A stretch of DNA of 64,000 nt. Origin: Astrocystis sublimbata. Lineage: Eukaryota; Ascomycota; Sordariomycetes; Xylariales; Xylariaceae. The notes under the pieces are model-generated. The model had not been told where the DNA came from. It made no database searches and saw only the letters and a program-made list of their open reading frames with translations. Both the position numbers and the translations under genes were made by a program. Position 1 is the stretch's first letter, and each line of letters opens with the position of its first letter. Below, piece by piece: positions 11,503-23,369 of the stretch. The stretch covers positions 109,388 to 173,387 of the forward strand of contig JAJNNY010000073.1 of assembly GCA_022453515.1 (NCBI GenBank), read 5' to 3'.

Positions 11503-13050
11503 ATGGCCCCAAGTAGCAGTAAGTTGACACATCAATACACACGCTGCAAGGATCTTCTCCCGGCACGCATGCACTATCCGTCGCATATCACATTGCAGCT
11601 ATGATGTCAACAATATGCTAACCATGCTTCCTCACCAGAGACGGCTGCGGCCGAGTGCGTATCCGAAGATGCGCTCATTCACCTCAAATCATACAAGTAC
11701 TCCGCCGTCGATAAATCACCTATATCGAACTACATCCTCCGACACTACGTATGTGTCTTACCGACATCCCGCTTGCGCGCAACTGTCCCCCCATAACGAA
11801 CAAGTGCTGAACAACTGTGGTAGTGGAATGCCTTCGTCGAGCTCCTGCCGCTATGGCTGGCGCCGAACATGGTAACCCTCCTAGGGTTCTGCTTCATATT
11901 AGCCAACGTTGCGCTACTTGTGATAATGATGCCAGATCTCGTTGGCCCGGTATGACGACCCCGACTCCAATATACAACATCTCTCTGCCCTAGATGACCA
12001 GCTAGCTAACCGTGTGCTTACAATAACCAGGGCCCGTCATGGATGTACCTCAGCTTCGCCTTCGGGCTCTTCATGTACCAGACGATGGACAACGTCGACG
12101 GCAAGCAAGCGCGGCGAACCGGGACCTCGAGCGGCCTAGGCGAGCTCTTCGACCACGGCATCGACTCGCTGAACTGCACCCTAGCCAGCCTCCTCGAGAC
12201 GGCCGCGATGGCGCTAGGAACATCGAAATCAGGCGTCTTCACCGCGCTGTGCCCGTGCCTCGCCATGTTCTTCTCGACCTGGGAGACGTACCACACCCAC
12301 ACGCTGTACCTCGGCTACTTCAACGGGCCGACCGAAGGGATCCTGATCGCCTGCAGCGTCATGGCCATCTCGGGCATCTACGGGCCGGGGATCTGGATGG
12401 AGCGCATCGTCGACCTCGTGGGCGAGGGCAACTTGATGGGCTACGATCACCTCGTCGGCGACTACTCGATCCGCGACATCTGGATCGCCGTCATCGTCTT
12501 CTCGCTCGTCTTCGGGCACATGCCCTTCTGCGTGCTCAACGTCGTCAAGGCGCGGCGGCGCAACAACCTCCCCGTACTCCCCGTCTTCCTCGAGTGGATC
12601 CCCATGGCCGTCTACACGCTGTCGATCGGCGCGTGGCTATACTCGCCGCACTCGACGCTGATGCGCGAGAACCACCTCGTGCTCTTCTGCCTGACCATGT
12701 CTTTTGTTTTCGGCCGCATGACCACCAAGATGATCCTTGCGCACCTCACGCGCCAGCCCTTCCCGTTCTGGACCGTCATGCTCATCCCGCTCGTCGGCGG
12801 CGCCGTTCTGGGGAACCTGCCGCGCTTTGGGTTTCCCGCCATCTCGGCGCGGAACGAGCTGTTGTACCTGTGGGGCTACTTCTTCTTCTCTCTGGTCGTG
12901 TACTTCCGCTGGGCGTACCTCGTCACGACGAGCATCTGCGACTTCCTTGGCATCAACTGCCTCACGATACCCCGCGAGAAGCAGCTCGAGAACAAGCGGA
13001 AGGCCCTGGAGGCCAAGGAAGCCGTGGCGAATGGGAAGAAGGAGCTGTGA
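11503..13050 (+). CDS. sn-1,2-diacylglycerol choline/ethanolaminephosphotransferase
   Basis: Four exons: 11503-11518 (16-nt start exon), 11639-11748, 11824-11949 and 12031-13050, giving 423 aa. The assembled N-terminus reads through LKSYKYSAVDKSPISNYIL and WNAFVELLPLWLAPN, typical of the CPT1/EPT1 family. The CDP-alcohol phosphotransferase signature D-G-x2-A-R-x8-G-x3-D-x3-D is complete at residues 107-129 (Asp107, Arg112, Gly121, Asp125, Asp129). Several hydrophobic segments follow, then a Lys/Glu-rich cytosolic tail. The enzyme transfers phosphocholine or phosphoethanolamine from the CDP-alcohol to diacylglycerol in the ER/Golgi, the last step of the Kennedy pathway. Choline versus ethanolamine preference cannot be decided here. 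The tiny first exon is inferred from ATGGCCCCAAGTAGCA followed by GTAAGT. Confidence 0.92.
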
Positions 13051-14561
13051 TCGTTCTTACCCGATACATCCGGTTTCGTTCTTTTTGAGACACTTCTTTC
13101 CTCACAGTCTGTGCCGCATCACCTATCTCGAGTCTCGTCATATTCGCTTTTGCTTATCGACAGAGAGCGTGAGACAGCCAAAGATCGAATTGCACGTTCC
13201 AGATACCAGTGCACCGCACTATACTATACTACCGCTTCTTTCACCCCACTTTTGACGTATAGATCTTTTTAATGAACACGGAACAACAGCGGCAACAACA
13301 GCAACAGCAACAGCAACAGCAGACTGGGTCACATCCCACCCACACGGCACAGCACAAGCGCGCAAAACATGCGGCTGGCTTTGCAGGCAGGCAAGCCTAA
13401 CGCCAGATAGAAATTCACGTGAGGAAGCACGAAAGAGAGGGAAAAAAGGAAGGGGGGGGAGGGCCATGCATAGAGCGGGGATAGGGTCTGACTAGGTTGG
13501 TTGGTGCAGATAATAGAGGCATGATGATAATACACAGCATAGCGGAGGATAAACAAACAATACGACTGCGGCGTCTGGCGCGGTGATTCACTCGCTGCCT
13601 GGTTGGTGCTTATGCGATCGGTTTCTCCAGTGGGCATTATACTTGACGAAGATAACAACAAATGCGAAAGTTTCCAAGATGTGAGTGTGTTGTGTGTCCT
13701 GTTTGATATTGGCCTGAAGTGAGATCAGCACCTACTGATATAGATACGTACCGAACTGATGTATTGTATTGGTTGATCCGGGCAGCCATTGCAGATTTTC
13801 GAAAAGCGCGTATGAATGAATCACCTCACCTCTTCAAGGCTCCGCACCTCGATACTTACTTACCTACTTAACTCATTGTTGGTCGGCCGGGTGGTAGAAC
13901 TTAGCGATCCGCGTGGATGGATACCTAGGTAGATAGTAGGTAGGCATGCAAGTGATAGATAAGTTGGTACGTCGACAAATCGGCCAGCGAGCATGTATGA
14001 AACTCAGTGGTGTGAGATGGGATTACGGTCAGCAGGCATCCAAACTCCAGATGAGGTGAGATGAGGCGAGATGGATGACTGATACCCTCTCTTCCCCATT
14101 TTCCCTTTGCCTCCCAGGTATCTAATTATCTTATGTGGTATTACCTAACTTTTCTCACTTATGCATTGAGTGGGTAAAGATATCAACTCGATTGGGTAGT
14201 GACAAATTGAACGCTCATATGGATACGACCCATCGAGACACATTAGGCATTTTCTCCATTCATGAAAACAGTCATCAATAAAACAAGAGAGATATTGATC
14301 ATGGCTTTTGTTTTTGTTCTTCTTGTTCATGTGCATAGTAGGTAGATATCATCTAGGTAGTCTATCCGCACATCTCATGCATATGGATATCTGCGAACCA
14401 GTTCCGTAGCAGCCCGCCAGAAAAAGCTCAACTCAACCCAAAAGTTAGCTAGGCAAGGACTGATTCTCTTTACGTCTTGCCTCATTTCCCCTCTACGTCA
14501 TTCATGCAATCCTCACACCTCTTTTTCAAATTAAGACAATGGCTGGAATCGATACGCGCAA
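13051..14561. other. intergenic region between convergent genes
   Basis: 1.5 kb with no gene. It contains a CAACAG microsatellite at about 13291-13322, a C-run/G-run patch near 13450, and one of the recurring TACCTAGGTAG motifs near 13922. Confidence 0.45.
13291..13322 (+). repeat. CAACAG microsatellite
   Basis: Imperfect hexanucleotide/trinucleotide tract of CAACAG and CAG units in the 3' flank of the phosphotransferase gene. Non-coding as far as can be seen. Confidence 0.75.
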
Positions 14562-15794
14562 TTATCTCTCACCCGCAAGTCTGCGGCCGCGCACCTCACC
14601 AAGGGCCTTGGCGCCGCTGAGGAAGGTGGCGGTGCCGAAGATGCCGACGGCAGGCAGGAGCTGGAACAGGTTCCAGCTGGCGTAGTACAGGTAGAAGACG
14701 CCCTCCAGGGCGACGAGGGAGCCGAAGAAGACACCGTGGGCGACGGGCGCGTCGCGGAGGGCGCGCTGCAGGTGGTTGACGTTGGCGCCGAGGGCGAGCC
14801 ACTGTTTTTTGTCACATCCGATTGTCAGCCAGCCCGGTTCAGTTAGGTTTCAGTGTGACAGCAAAGCGAAAAATATCCCGAAAGTCCTTCGTTGAGGAAA
14901 GGTGCGAAGGTAGCACAGCACATAAGAAAAGAAGAGGAAAGAAAAAGAAAAACGTACGCCGAGACCCAGAGCCGGCACGGTAGCCAGGACCGCGAGGGCG
15001 AAGAAGGCGGAGATGACCTTGGGCGGGTTCTTGGGGTCGGCGCGGAAAACGTGGCTGATAGCCTCGCGCTTCCCGTAGCGCAGCGGTTTCTCGTAGACGA
15101 GCGGGGCGGCGTTGGGGTCGTTGCTGATTGACACGGAGAAGACAGGCTTGTTCAGGCCGGCGGAGGATCCGAAGGAGGCCAGCACCACGGATGCCTTGAG
15201 AGGCGCGGTCGAGGTCGCCAGTTGGAGGGGGAGGTCGGTGAATTTCTGTAGGATGAGAAAAGGTTCGTTAGCTGGGTGCTGCAGACGTTGTGTCGTAGAG
15301 CAAGGCAGGTAGATAGCCGGGCAATGCAAGGCAAGTGTAGATAGTGGCGACATACGATGTCGACGACGGCCTTGCCGTTCTCCTTGACAATCATGGGGAA
15401 AGGCGCTTCGAGGCCGGTCTGCTCATCGTGCAGGACGACGAAGGCCTGGTGCGGCCGCTTGCCCTTGCCACTGTCCTTGGCCGACAGCAGGACCTTGATG
15501 CTCTCGGTGTTGGTGAGGGTGACGGGCTGCGATAGCGGCGTTGTCTCGGAGAACCTGTGTACGTTTCACCGTCAGCCGCCAGCTCCGTTGTTGAAGGTCT
15601 GCAACCCCTCGCGAAGCCTTGTTCTTCCATTCTCTAGCTGCGCCTGAGATAGCAACGTACTTCTCTTTGGTGCCGGGCGCCTTCTTGGCATTCACCTGGA
15701 CAGTCGCATCGTCGAAGCTCCAGGACGAGGCGGCCTGCGCTGCGCCGGCAGCCAGGAGCACCAGGGGCGTGACGAAGGAGTGGAGGAATCGCAT
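14562..15794 (-). CDS. SWP1: oligosaccharyltransferase subunit Swp1 / ribophorin II homologue
   Basis: Four exons read on the minus strand: 15794-15661, 15554-15356, 15245-14958 and 14801-14562, giving 286 aa. The N-terminal signal peptide is MRFLHSFVTPLVLLAAGAAQA. The luminal part contains VTLTNTESIKVLLSAKD, HQAFVVLHDEQTGLEAPFPM and KFTDLPLQL. The C-terminal half has DPKNPPKVISAFFALAVLA and two further hydrophobic segments (GVFFGSLVALEGVFYLYY and LLPAVGIFGTATFLSG), matching the Swp1/ribophorin II membrane domain. It is a subunit of the ER complex that N-glycosylates nascent proteins. All three introns have standard borders and the frame closes exactly. Length is close to yeast Swp1 (286 aa) and shorter than mammalian ribophorin II. 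Confidence 0.88.
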
Positions 15795-16708
15795 GGTTGT
15801 CGGATGATCTAGGGATCTGGGAGTCTGTCGATGAGGCTCAGTGCATCGAGGCCGATCGATTGCACAAGTCGAGGAGGCGAGATGTGGTAATGGCGGTTTG
15901 GAGATGTTGTACGCAACTACGAGTTACGCGGGTCGTCAATTGAACACCTGTTTCCACCCATTCACCAGGCCGCAGGAAGTGTGGAGACCCTGAGCTAAGG
16001 TACCCACACGAGGTCCCTGTCGCTGGCTTGGCGCTTGCCATGCTCTTGCCTAGCGCCACCTTGCACCACGTCCAACGCTACTGCTTTCTGCGCTTATGTA
16101 ATGAAGACCAACAACACAACCCATCTTTTCAGTCTTATAAAACTGATATATATAGCAATGACAAACGTCCTTGCATTGTAATTAAAGTCTTGTTCTGGAT
16201 TTTTGATCCAATTCATGAGAGAGGTAGGTTTTCCCTAAGGTAGTAAAAGGTCTGAGCACTACTGTAACTAGTATGCGTACCAATCATAAATTGATCTGGA
16301 GTTGGAAATGACCTTGAGTTGAAACAAAATCCAGTATGATACATATCTTAACAGGTAGATAGATAGACCACCCTTAGAGGATTCAAACTGGCTCTATAGC
16401 ACTCTGCGACATATCAGTATAGTGATTTGAAGTGGCTTTCAGACAAGTGATTGAGAGTGTGTACTTCCCATCAGCTCATTGCGCAAAGTACAACACCAAG
16501 CTATCTGTTCGATATACCAATGTTTCACTAAGAATTTCTAAAGAACCATAGTTCATTCGATGTTCGCTTTTCGGTGTCGAAGAGGGCTGAGGTCTGTTAC
16601 ATATCTCCACAAAGATCTCGAGAACCATGCCAGATCAATCACAGTATACTAGTATGACTTCCCACTGCGTACAGATTCCCTTTATTAGGCGTGTGAGTTG
16701 CCCGCACC
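15795..16708. other. intergenic region between SWP1 and glutaminyl cyclase genes
   Basis: About 0.9 kb. The first 200 bases should include the SWP1 promoter. The rest, from about 16080, is AT-richer with no frame of interest. Confidence 0.45.
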
Positions 16709-17967
16709 TCACAGCTCGGACCTATCTCTAATCTGCCGATCCTCGTCTCCATCATGAACAACCTGGCCCATAAACTCATCCAACTCCAGCCACTCCGCAG
16801 CAAACGCCGTCATGATCTTGGCCCAATCACCAATACTATCCAGATCGAGGTGTTCCGCATCGTCCTCCATCGTGTGCCACGTCGGCGGGAACGGCATGGG
16901 GATGACATGCAGTATCGGCACGCCCCGCTTCATGAACGGCACGTGATCGTCCGCGATGTAGCCGTTGTACATGAACTTATCAGCGGTCTTTCCACTTTCG
17001 GGCAAGAACGAGTGCTCAGGATTTGTGGCCAGGAGGCCCAGCTCCCGCATCCGCGACTCGATCTTGGCCATGCCTTGGTACGCCCCGTGCGTCGACGAGA
17101 AGTACGACTGTATGTTCGGGTCCGCTGCTCCTAGTAAATCTAGTAGGACAAAGAGGTCGATGGCTTCCAGCGGTGTCTGGTACGCCGATTGCGTGGGGTG
17201 CGTTTCTGCCTCCCACTTCTCGGCGAGTGATCTAGGAGCCGTATCAGTCCTTGTTCTCATCCGCGCAGCTGAGGATGCACGCATGTCACTTCGTGATATC
17301 TGCACACATACCGAGCACCGTATAACGAATCCGCGTCCGACCACGTCTCCCACGCCTCCTCCCCGTCCAGAAAGAGGATTTGGACGCCTTTCTCGTCATC
17401 TCCGAGGCCGAGTCCCAGGTCGCCAGACTCCTCCATAGCCGCCCACTTCTCCGTCAACGCGGCATCGATGCCCCGCGCAACCTGCATCAGAATGGCGCAC
17501 GGCGCCGCGCTATCAGTCGCGCCGACGAATCCCTCCAGCTTAGGCAGGGAGTCGTGGTGCGCGACGAGGGCGAGCCGGCCGACGTCTCCGTCCCCTTTCG
17601 TCCATGGCGGATCGCGCGTGAAAATGAGATTTGTAAAGGGAATGTCTGTCGACCCCGTCACGGGGGTGCGCGACGTCGAGTTCTGCCGTTCAAAACGCCA
17701 TTGCGGCAGCTCTTGCGCGAAGAACTCGGCGATGTGCCGCTGCACCGCGGACGACCCAGGCGTCCCCGGGACGCGTGGGATCAGGATCGGCGCGAGAAGG
17801 GAGCCCGTGTGTGGGTGCAGAGCTTCGGCACCACTGGGCACCTTTCGGAGGGCGGTGTCGGAGAGCTCGGCGTAGGCTTGCGAGGGCGTGACGAAGAGGG
17901 CGTGGATCAGAACTAGGAGGTTAAGGAGAGTTTGCCATGGCGACGCAAGTGACATGATGGGACTCAT
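16709..17967 (-). CDS. secreted glutaminyl-peptide cyclotransferase (M28 family)
   Basis: Two exons: 17967-17312 and 17231-16709, giving 392 aa. The start is the ATG at 17967. It gives a hydrophobic signal sequence (LLNLLVLIHALFVTPSQA). The catalytic zinc site of glutaminyl cyclases is visible: Asp152 in GATDSAAP, the Glu pair 203/204 in FLDGEEAW and His327 in ILHVIPMPFPPTWH, with Asp250 in LLDLLGAADP. The protein converts N-terminal Gln (or Glu) to pyroglutamate on secreted peptides and proteins. The 80-nt intron (GTATGT...CCTAG) joins YGAR to SLAEKWE. Relation to M28 aminopeptidases is possible, but the DGEEAW and HVIPxPFP motifs favour the cyclase. Confidence 0.9.
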
Positions 17968-19416
17968 TGCGCCGCAACTCACAGTCGGGCATCGTGTAAG
18001 TCGAGACTCGGAAGTGGAAACCGCCGTTTTCGCGGTGGTATTTCGACAGACACCGTGTCCCTCAAGCGGTGTCGTGAGGTCCTGTCTAGGAAAGGTTGCC
18101 CGTGGAGGAATTGCCTAAAGCAGGATACGAAGCCCTCAGTGATTGGTTGGTCAATTGCCTTGCGCTAACATGGCTCCAGATTAGCGCCCGCCCTGTACCT
18201 GAGCGGCTGAGCCATTGCTGAATGACAGAACAAGGTGCAAACTAGAATGTATCTACTCCAACTATTGCAGGATATATAATCTCTATGCCTGCATGCTTAT
18301 ACCAGATGATATGAAAGGCTAGGAAGAACCACGTGGTGTAATGGTAACACGCTTAAACTATATTGATTAAACAAAATGTAGTGGGGAGATATAGGTTCGA
18401 ATCCTACCATGGTTTCAATTTTTGTATGATCTTTTTGCCCTATTGCTAGGGATTACAAGCTATAGAATTAAGTAGGGTATCTGATCTTTGGATAATTTTT
18501 AGATTGTATCATGGATAACCTTGCCTATTGTTATACATGGATGGACACTAGCTAAAGTACTACCTGCTTTACCTTTGAAAGAAAACACAATTAAGACGAC
18601 CTTGGGTTCTTGAGGCAGTCTTGCAGAACCTTAGAGGATGTGCAAAGTGAGCGGAGCTAACCGGTATATGTAAGTAGCTAACTTGAGCGCCTAGATAGTA
18701 TGGTTTATTGGAATAGAGAGTCGATGAGGATTGCCTCCTCTCTGAGTCTCGTTCGCTTGCCCTTAAAGACCATGCTTGTGTTGCAATTTTCATTATAGTC
18801 CGTTCCCATTAGTGTCCATTTTCATGGCTGTAGTAGCCCTCAATTGTATCGATTTCGTCCACAACATCGAAGAACGATCTTATTCTTCGCCACCCTCCTT
18901 CATTGTCACATCAGCCACTTGGGCATTGAAGTTGGCACACTCCACCAATGTCATTTTCAAGCTTCATCCACTTTACCCAACTGTCTTGCGTATCTACGAG
19001 GCCTGGACCGGGCAAGTTTTCGTATGCAAGAAAGCTTTCCGATAAGAAAGTAGGATGTGGGTATCTTTAGTAGGGGTCGACGCGATCTACCGCAGCCGTC
19101 ACCGTCTCATCGCATAGGCTCTCCTCGAACCGGTCCGGATCGACCAGGATCCAGAACGAATCCTTTTTATCGCCGCTTCGGTACATGTTCTACTTAGGTC
19201 CCCATCCACATCACTGATAGTTTTTACCGGATAATTACGAGCGGCATTATATAGATATAAGAGTCTTGAATGTCTGTAGTATCTCACTACTATTGCCAAG
19301 TTCCATATAAATTAGAATAAATTAACGCAAGCGCATATGTATATACAGCTCGGACTCTACAAGCCACTACTACGTCCTACATTTCATCGCCATCGCCTTG
19401 CTACCGCAGCACACCC
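17968..19416. other. intergenic region with tRNA-like element
   Basis: About 1.4 kb with no protein gene. It contains the degenerate tRNA-like sequence annotated separately at 18327-18414. The surrounding 18240-18700 is AT-rich. Short frames at 18776-19053 overlap in two phases and look random. Confidence 0.45.
18327..18414 (+). pseudogene. degenerate tRNA-like sequence
   Basis: A perfect pol III A-box consensus (TGGTGTAATGG, 18334-18344) and a perfect B-box (GGTTCGAATCC, 18394-18404) are spaced as in a tRNA with a short intron. A D-stem GTGT/ACAC forms. The acceptor ends (AACCACG and CATGGTT) pair in 6 of 7 positions with one C:A mismatch, and the T-stem also has one A:C mismatch. No anticodon arm with a T at position 33 can be folded by eye. 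A short T-run follows the element. Most likely a decayed tRNA gene or a tRNA-derived repeat; the amino acid cannot be assigned. Confidence 0.4.
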
Positions 19417-20469
19417 TCATTGAAAAACTCTCATCACTATGCCACTCATGAAACCACGCCGTTTCCTATGCGTGTAGCCCTCAAACATGATCTCCCACGC
19501 GACTTGAGCCTCGACATCTCTGTCAAACTGCTCTGAGATAATGGCATCAATTGGCCTCAGTTGATGTCGGCCGAGGAACCCGCAGACAAATTCCGAACTA
19601 CATGCTTCAGCGCCTAGATAACTATTCGTCAGCCTCCCGTCCCTCTGCACATTGAATATTTCGTTTCGTAGACTGACCTTCCTCTGGATTGTCGGGATGG
19701 TTTAGAGCGGCGATTATCTCACCCGTCAGCGGAGCATACGTAGGCTTTTCGGTGATCTCGCTCAGATACTCTGTAGCTATATGCAGTTCCTGTACCACGG
19801 CGCGAATCGTTAGAAGTTGGAAACGGTTTCAATTGATTCGAGGACTTAGGGCTCGCATGGAAGACAGTCTTGTTTTGCTTCCCAGGCACCACATACCGAT
19901 TGCATAAAGATCAAGCTCACCGGGCCCCCAAATATCGTCTGCTCAAACTTTTTCGCCATGTGCGCAATGTCCCAGTGCTCGGTCGGGGGCGGCTGGCCAT
20001 TTCCGTAATGATAAATGAGTTCTATGAGTCTGAAAACAAAGCAAAGAATGTAACCGGTCCTGATCGTGACGGTGTCTGATTCATTGAGTTGCGTATAATT
20101 GCAGGGGACCCGAATGTTCAGGTATCTTAGTGCTTCGTGAAACTATTCCAAGCCTAGTGTTAGTGTGCAAACTGCGAATGACTCTGCCCAACCAAGAAAA
20201 AAGAACAAGCTTACCCGGGACGCCCCTTTATACACTTCTGATAGTATCCGTTCGCGAGCCCGGACATCACTGAACATGAACAGTTCCTGTATCCGAGGAA
20301 CAGTCTCGCAAAATGTGGGCAAGTAGTCCGACAGGGTCTCTCGCCATGCCGGCGTGTCAAGTTGCAGAATGGCGGTTACAATCGCGTCTCTTGCCCAGAG
20401 AGGAATGGAAGATGACGTTATAGTGTTGTTGAACGGCGCCAGCGCCGAGGAAAGCTTTGTGGCAGCCAT
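19417..20469 (-). CDS. uncharacterised fungal protein, four exons
   Basis: Exons on the minus strand: 20469-20215, 20142-19921, 19789-19678 and 19613-19417, giving 261 aa in a continuous frame. All three introns have usable borders (GTAAGC, GTGAGC and GTCAGT donors; TAG, CAG and TAG acceptors). Visible stretches are ASSxIPLWARDAIV-like near the start (SSSIPLWARDAIVTAILQLD), VPRIQELFMFSDVRARERIL, ELIYHYGNGQPPPTEHWDIA and QVAWEIMFEGYTHRKRRGF. No signal peptide, membrane helix or catalytic motif is evident; it appears to be a soluble, partly helical protein. I do not recognise the family. A further intron inside exon 2 (near 20020-20100) cannot be excluded. Confidence 0.6.
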
Positions 20470-23369
20470 TTCTGGAGTTTCGTCAAATAGTAATACAAGT
20501 AAAAACAGCAAAAAATAAGATGGGACACAGAAATGCAGTCCGTGACAGTCGTGTTGGTATGAGCTTTGTTAGATGCAAAACTATGCTCCTGTTTCAGAGG
20601 CGCCTTTGAGTTTATTATAAGAAATAAGGAAGTCCTTGTTTAGGGATGCGAGTCATTCAACCCATTGTTACTCCCGCCTAGCTATCGATCGCTATTGCAA
20701 ATACCTACCTACCCGACCAGCTGGGGTTAGTTAGACACATAGTGCACTAAACAGGCTGTGCAACTATCTCAGAGCGCGCGGATACGTGAGTTCGACATTG
20801 GATCAGGAATTCAGGTAGAATGCCGGATCTTTGCATCTTCTGGTTGGCTGATGTGGTGTGTTGTTGGTTGATGTGCAGATAACCCATGTACCCATTTAGT
20901 GATTGTTGGTGATAGGGCTGTTAGTGTCAAGGGCTAAGCGCCCAATCTAGCCTTCTGAGGCAAGACATAATGATACAACCGCCTTTTTAGCTAGGTGTAA
21001 GTTGAAGCATTCATTAACGACGGCTCCGAATCTTCGGTCGAATTCTTAATGTTGGTTTCAACATTTCGCGACTGACCAACCGGCGCTTACAGCATCTTAG
21101 GGAGCACCAAACCCTAGTCAGTCTATGCATCACCAGCTTCGGTTGTCGGGGCGAATTGGCAAGGCTTCACTTGCAATGGATAAAACCAGAAATACCGCAG
21201 ATCAATATGATGAAAGCTGCGTAGTGCAACGAATTCAAACCCAAATGAGACAATTCTTCCGAATTGAAAGAAAACGTCGCATAGCACAACACCTGATGTT
21301 ACTCGGAGCGGACCGTGAACATGCCTCGTTTAAAAATAATAGAGTTAGCCAAAGACTGCGATTGGCAACATAATGTCCCTTGCCTCATAACCAAGTAATG
21401 GACTTATTCGCTTTCGTAATATCTGTATCATATATGACGCTCGTGTTGTTGAATCAGTCGTACCCATTCTCCCTTTCTCAACTGCTCCTCGAGTATAGAT
21501 CCCCCGCCTTGCCTTTCATGGCGGGGTCATGGAGGCCCTTGCATGACCGGCAGGGCTTAGATCTAGTGTCTAACCAGATACGTCAATATTGCGAAACTGT
21601 TGCCTGCAAGAACAAGACAAGGCACACGAGGCACATACTTAGATCTCATCTACGAGGGGTTAATTGACCATACTAGCGAGGAGAATGGGACCAAATCTGC
21701 CTCTACTTCAACCAAAATGCTCTAACAACTTCTTCGTGAAGCTAACGCTAGAGCTAACGCTGGTTTAATCAGAGATGCGCTCATAACTCAGATCACCTGC
21801 CTTGCCTCGGGCCGTCCAAGGTCCTACAAGGGATAGGATAGGTACCTACCCGCTCACCATATGCAGTTGACACCAACAACCAACAACAAATTCTGACCCT
21901 TTTCCGGAGACCGCAATACGACCTTCAGTCCTGAAAATCACAGAGCCGGTATTGGTTGAGGAGCGAGATTCGTGCTTTGTCCCACCTTGCCAACCTGTCA
22001 ATTGCCACCTCCCGCATCTCGGCAATGACAATGTACATTAATTACATAGCCGCTGTTTTCAACCCCTTACTAAGTTCATTCGCATCTCCCTTTCCGCAAG
22101 CGATTGAACTCCTGACTTTTCGAACGGCTTTCAAGTATATTGACAGCTTTTGGCTTTGGAAGAACTATGATACGTATACCAAGGGTACATTTCATATTTG
22201 TAATTATAAGCGCCCATCTTCAAAACTGCGACCTCAAATAGCCCGTGTAGAAGAGTGCTGGTACTGGCCTTTTACAGTAGGTACCTGTTGACATACTTAC
22301 GTGCCGCAAGCCGACATGCGTGTGTATCCATTCCCACGTGGATACAGGGATCAACCAAGAACGGGATTACCGTGTCAAGGTGCATGCATCTACTGTAAGT
22401 TCTCTGTAAACCACACGAGCTCATACAACACAGATCGAGAAAGTCTTTGCTTGCGCCTTCAGTAACATGTTGGATATGATCCCTGGCATTCTTGTCTTAG
22501 GCGCATCTATACTGTGCGCAGGGAAATCGATCCTTGATCCAGTCGACCAGCCTAGGAAGCTCAATATCCTGGACTGGACCCCACGGGCATTGCCGAAGCT
22601 GGGTGATGGGAACTCCGTCGTTCCTTTTGGATGATGCTTCATAGTCTTGAACCAGTCGACAGTCAATGTTGCAATGACTCGCGACTCCTCTTTGAAGTGG
22701 CCCTCCTGTCTCTGTGTATCTATGCACCATTTGTTGTTGACATCGCTGAAAGGGTTCAGGCTATGCCACTGTTGCAAAGCAAGGTATCACCCAAGTAACC
22801 CGAAAGCCATGTTCAGCGAATCGCATCGAGGAATCAGCAAATGCAATACATGCTGTAACCATAAGAGCCACATCACTCCTACATTGTTATAAGTTGAGCC
22901 TCGTTCGCCTCGCACTCTCGACACTCACGTTACATTCTGCCCCCATGCACCAACTCCACGCAGACCTTGTCTGACCCTTGTCTAGTGGCCTGGACAGTTC
23001 ATGCAAGGTGTCTTTCTCCCTGCCTTCTGGGCCAACAAGATGAGATCAGGTCCACCATCGCCTTATGATCCGCAAGAACTGGGATGCCAGAAGCAGATCA
23101 TTGGGCGAGGTACGATGATTTCCTGCTTGTGATAATTGTATACGGCCGATGTCCTGGACGAGGGAGCTGAAACCAAATGCCATGGTACTTAACGCAATTT
23201 ACCAGTACCACGGGTTAAATCCTCCTCACTCGATTCCGCGACTAAGAGACTCCGGTTATTGATATAAAAAGGACATCGCTGGCAAAGGAAGAACACCGAG
23301 GGGTCTTGCTCTGTAGGTTCTTTCCATCCGCACAAGTAGCCTCAGTTGACCCTACGAACGTACATCGCC
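20470..23369. other. long intergenic region
   Basis: 2.9 kb without a supportable gene. On the minus strand at 22421-22777 two overlapping frames show protein-like stretches (for example VQDIELPRLVDWIKDRFP in one phase and VDWFKTMKHHPKGTTEF in another), which could be a fragment of a decayed gene, but no model could be built. A promoter with a TATA-like element lies at the right end. Confidence 0.4.
23261..23268 (+). promoter_or_regulatory. TATA-box-like element
   Basis: TATAAAAA lies about 100 bp upstream of the ATG at 23370. Distance and orientation fit a fungal TATA promoter for the secreted-protein gene. Based on consensus only. Confidence 0.4.

Noticed and set aside
12039..13088. 349-codon Arg/His/Pro-rich plus-strand frame overlapping the phosphotransferase
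   Set aside because: Alternate-phase shadow of GC-rich exon 4; the real frame carries the complete catalytic signature.
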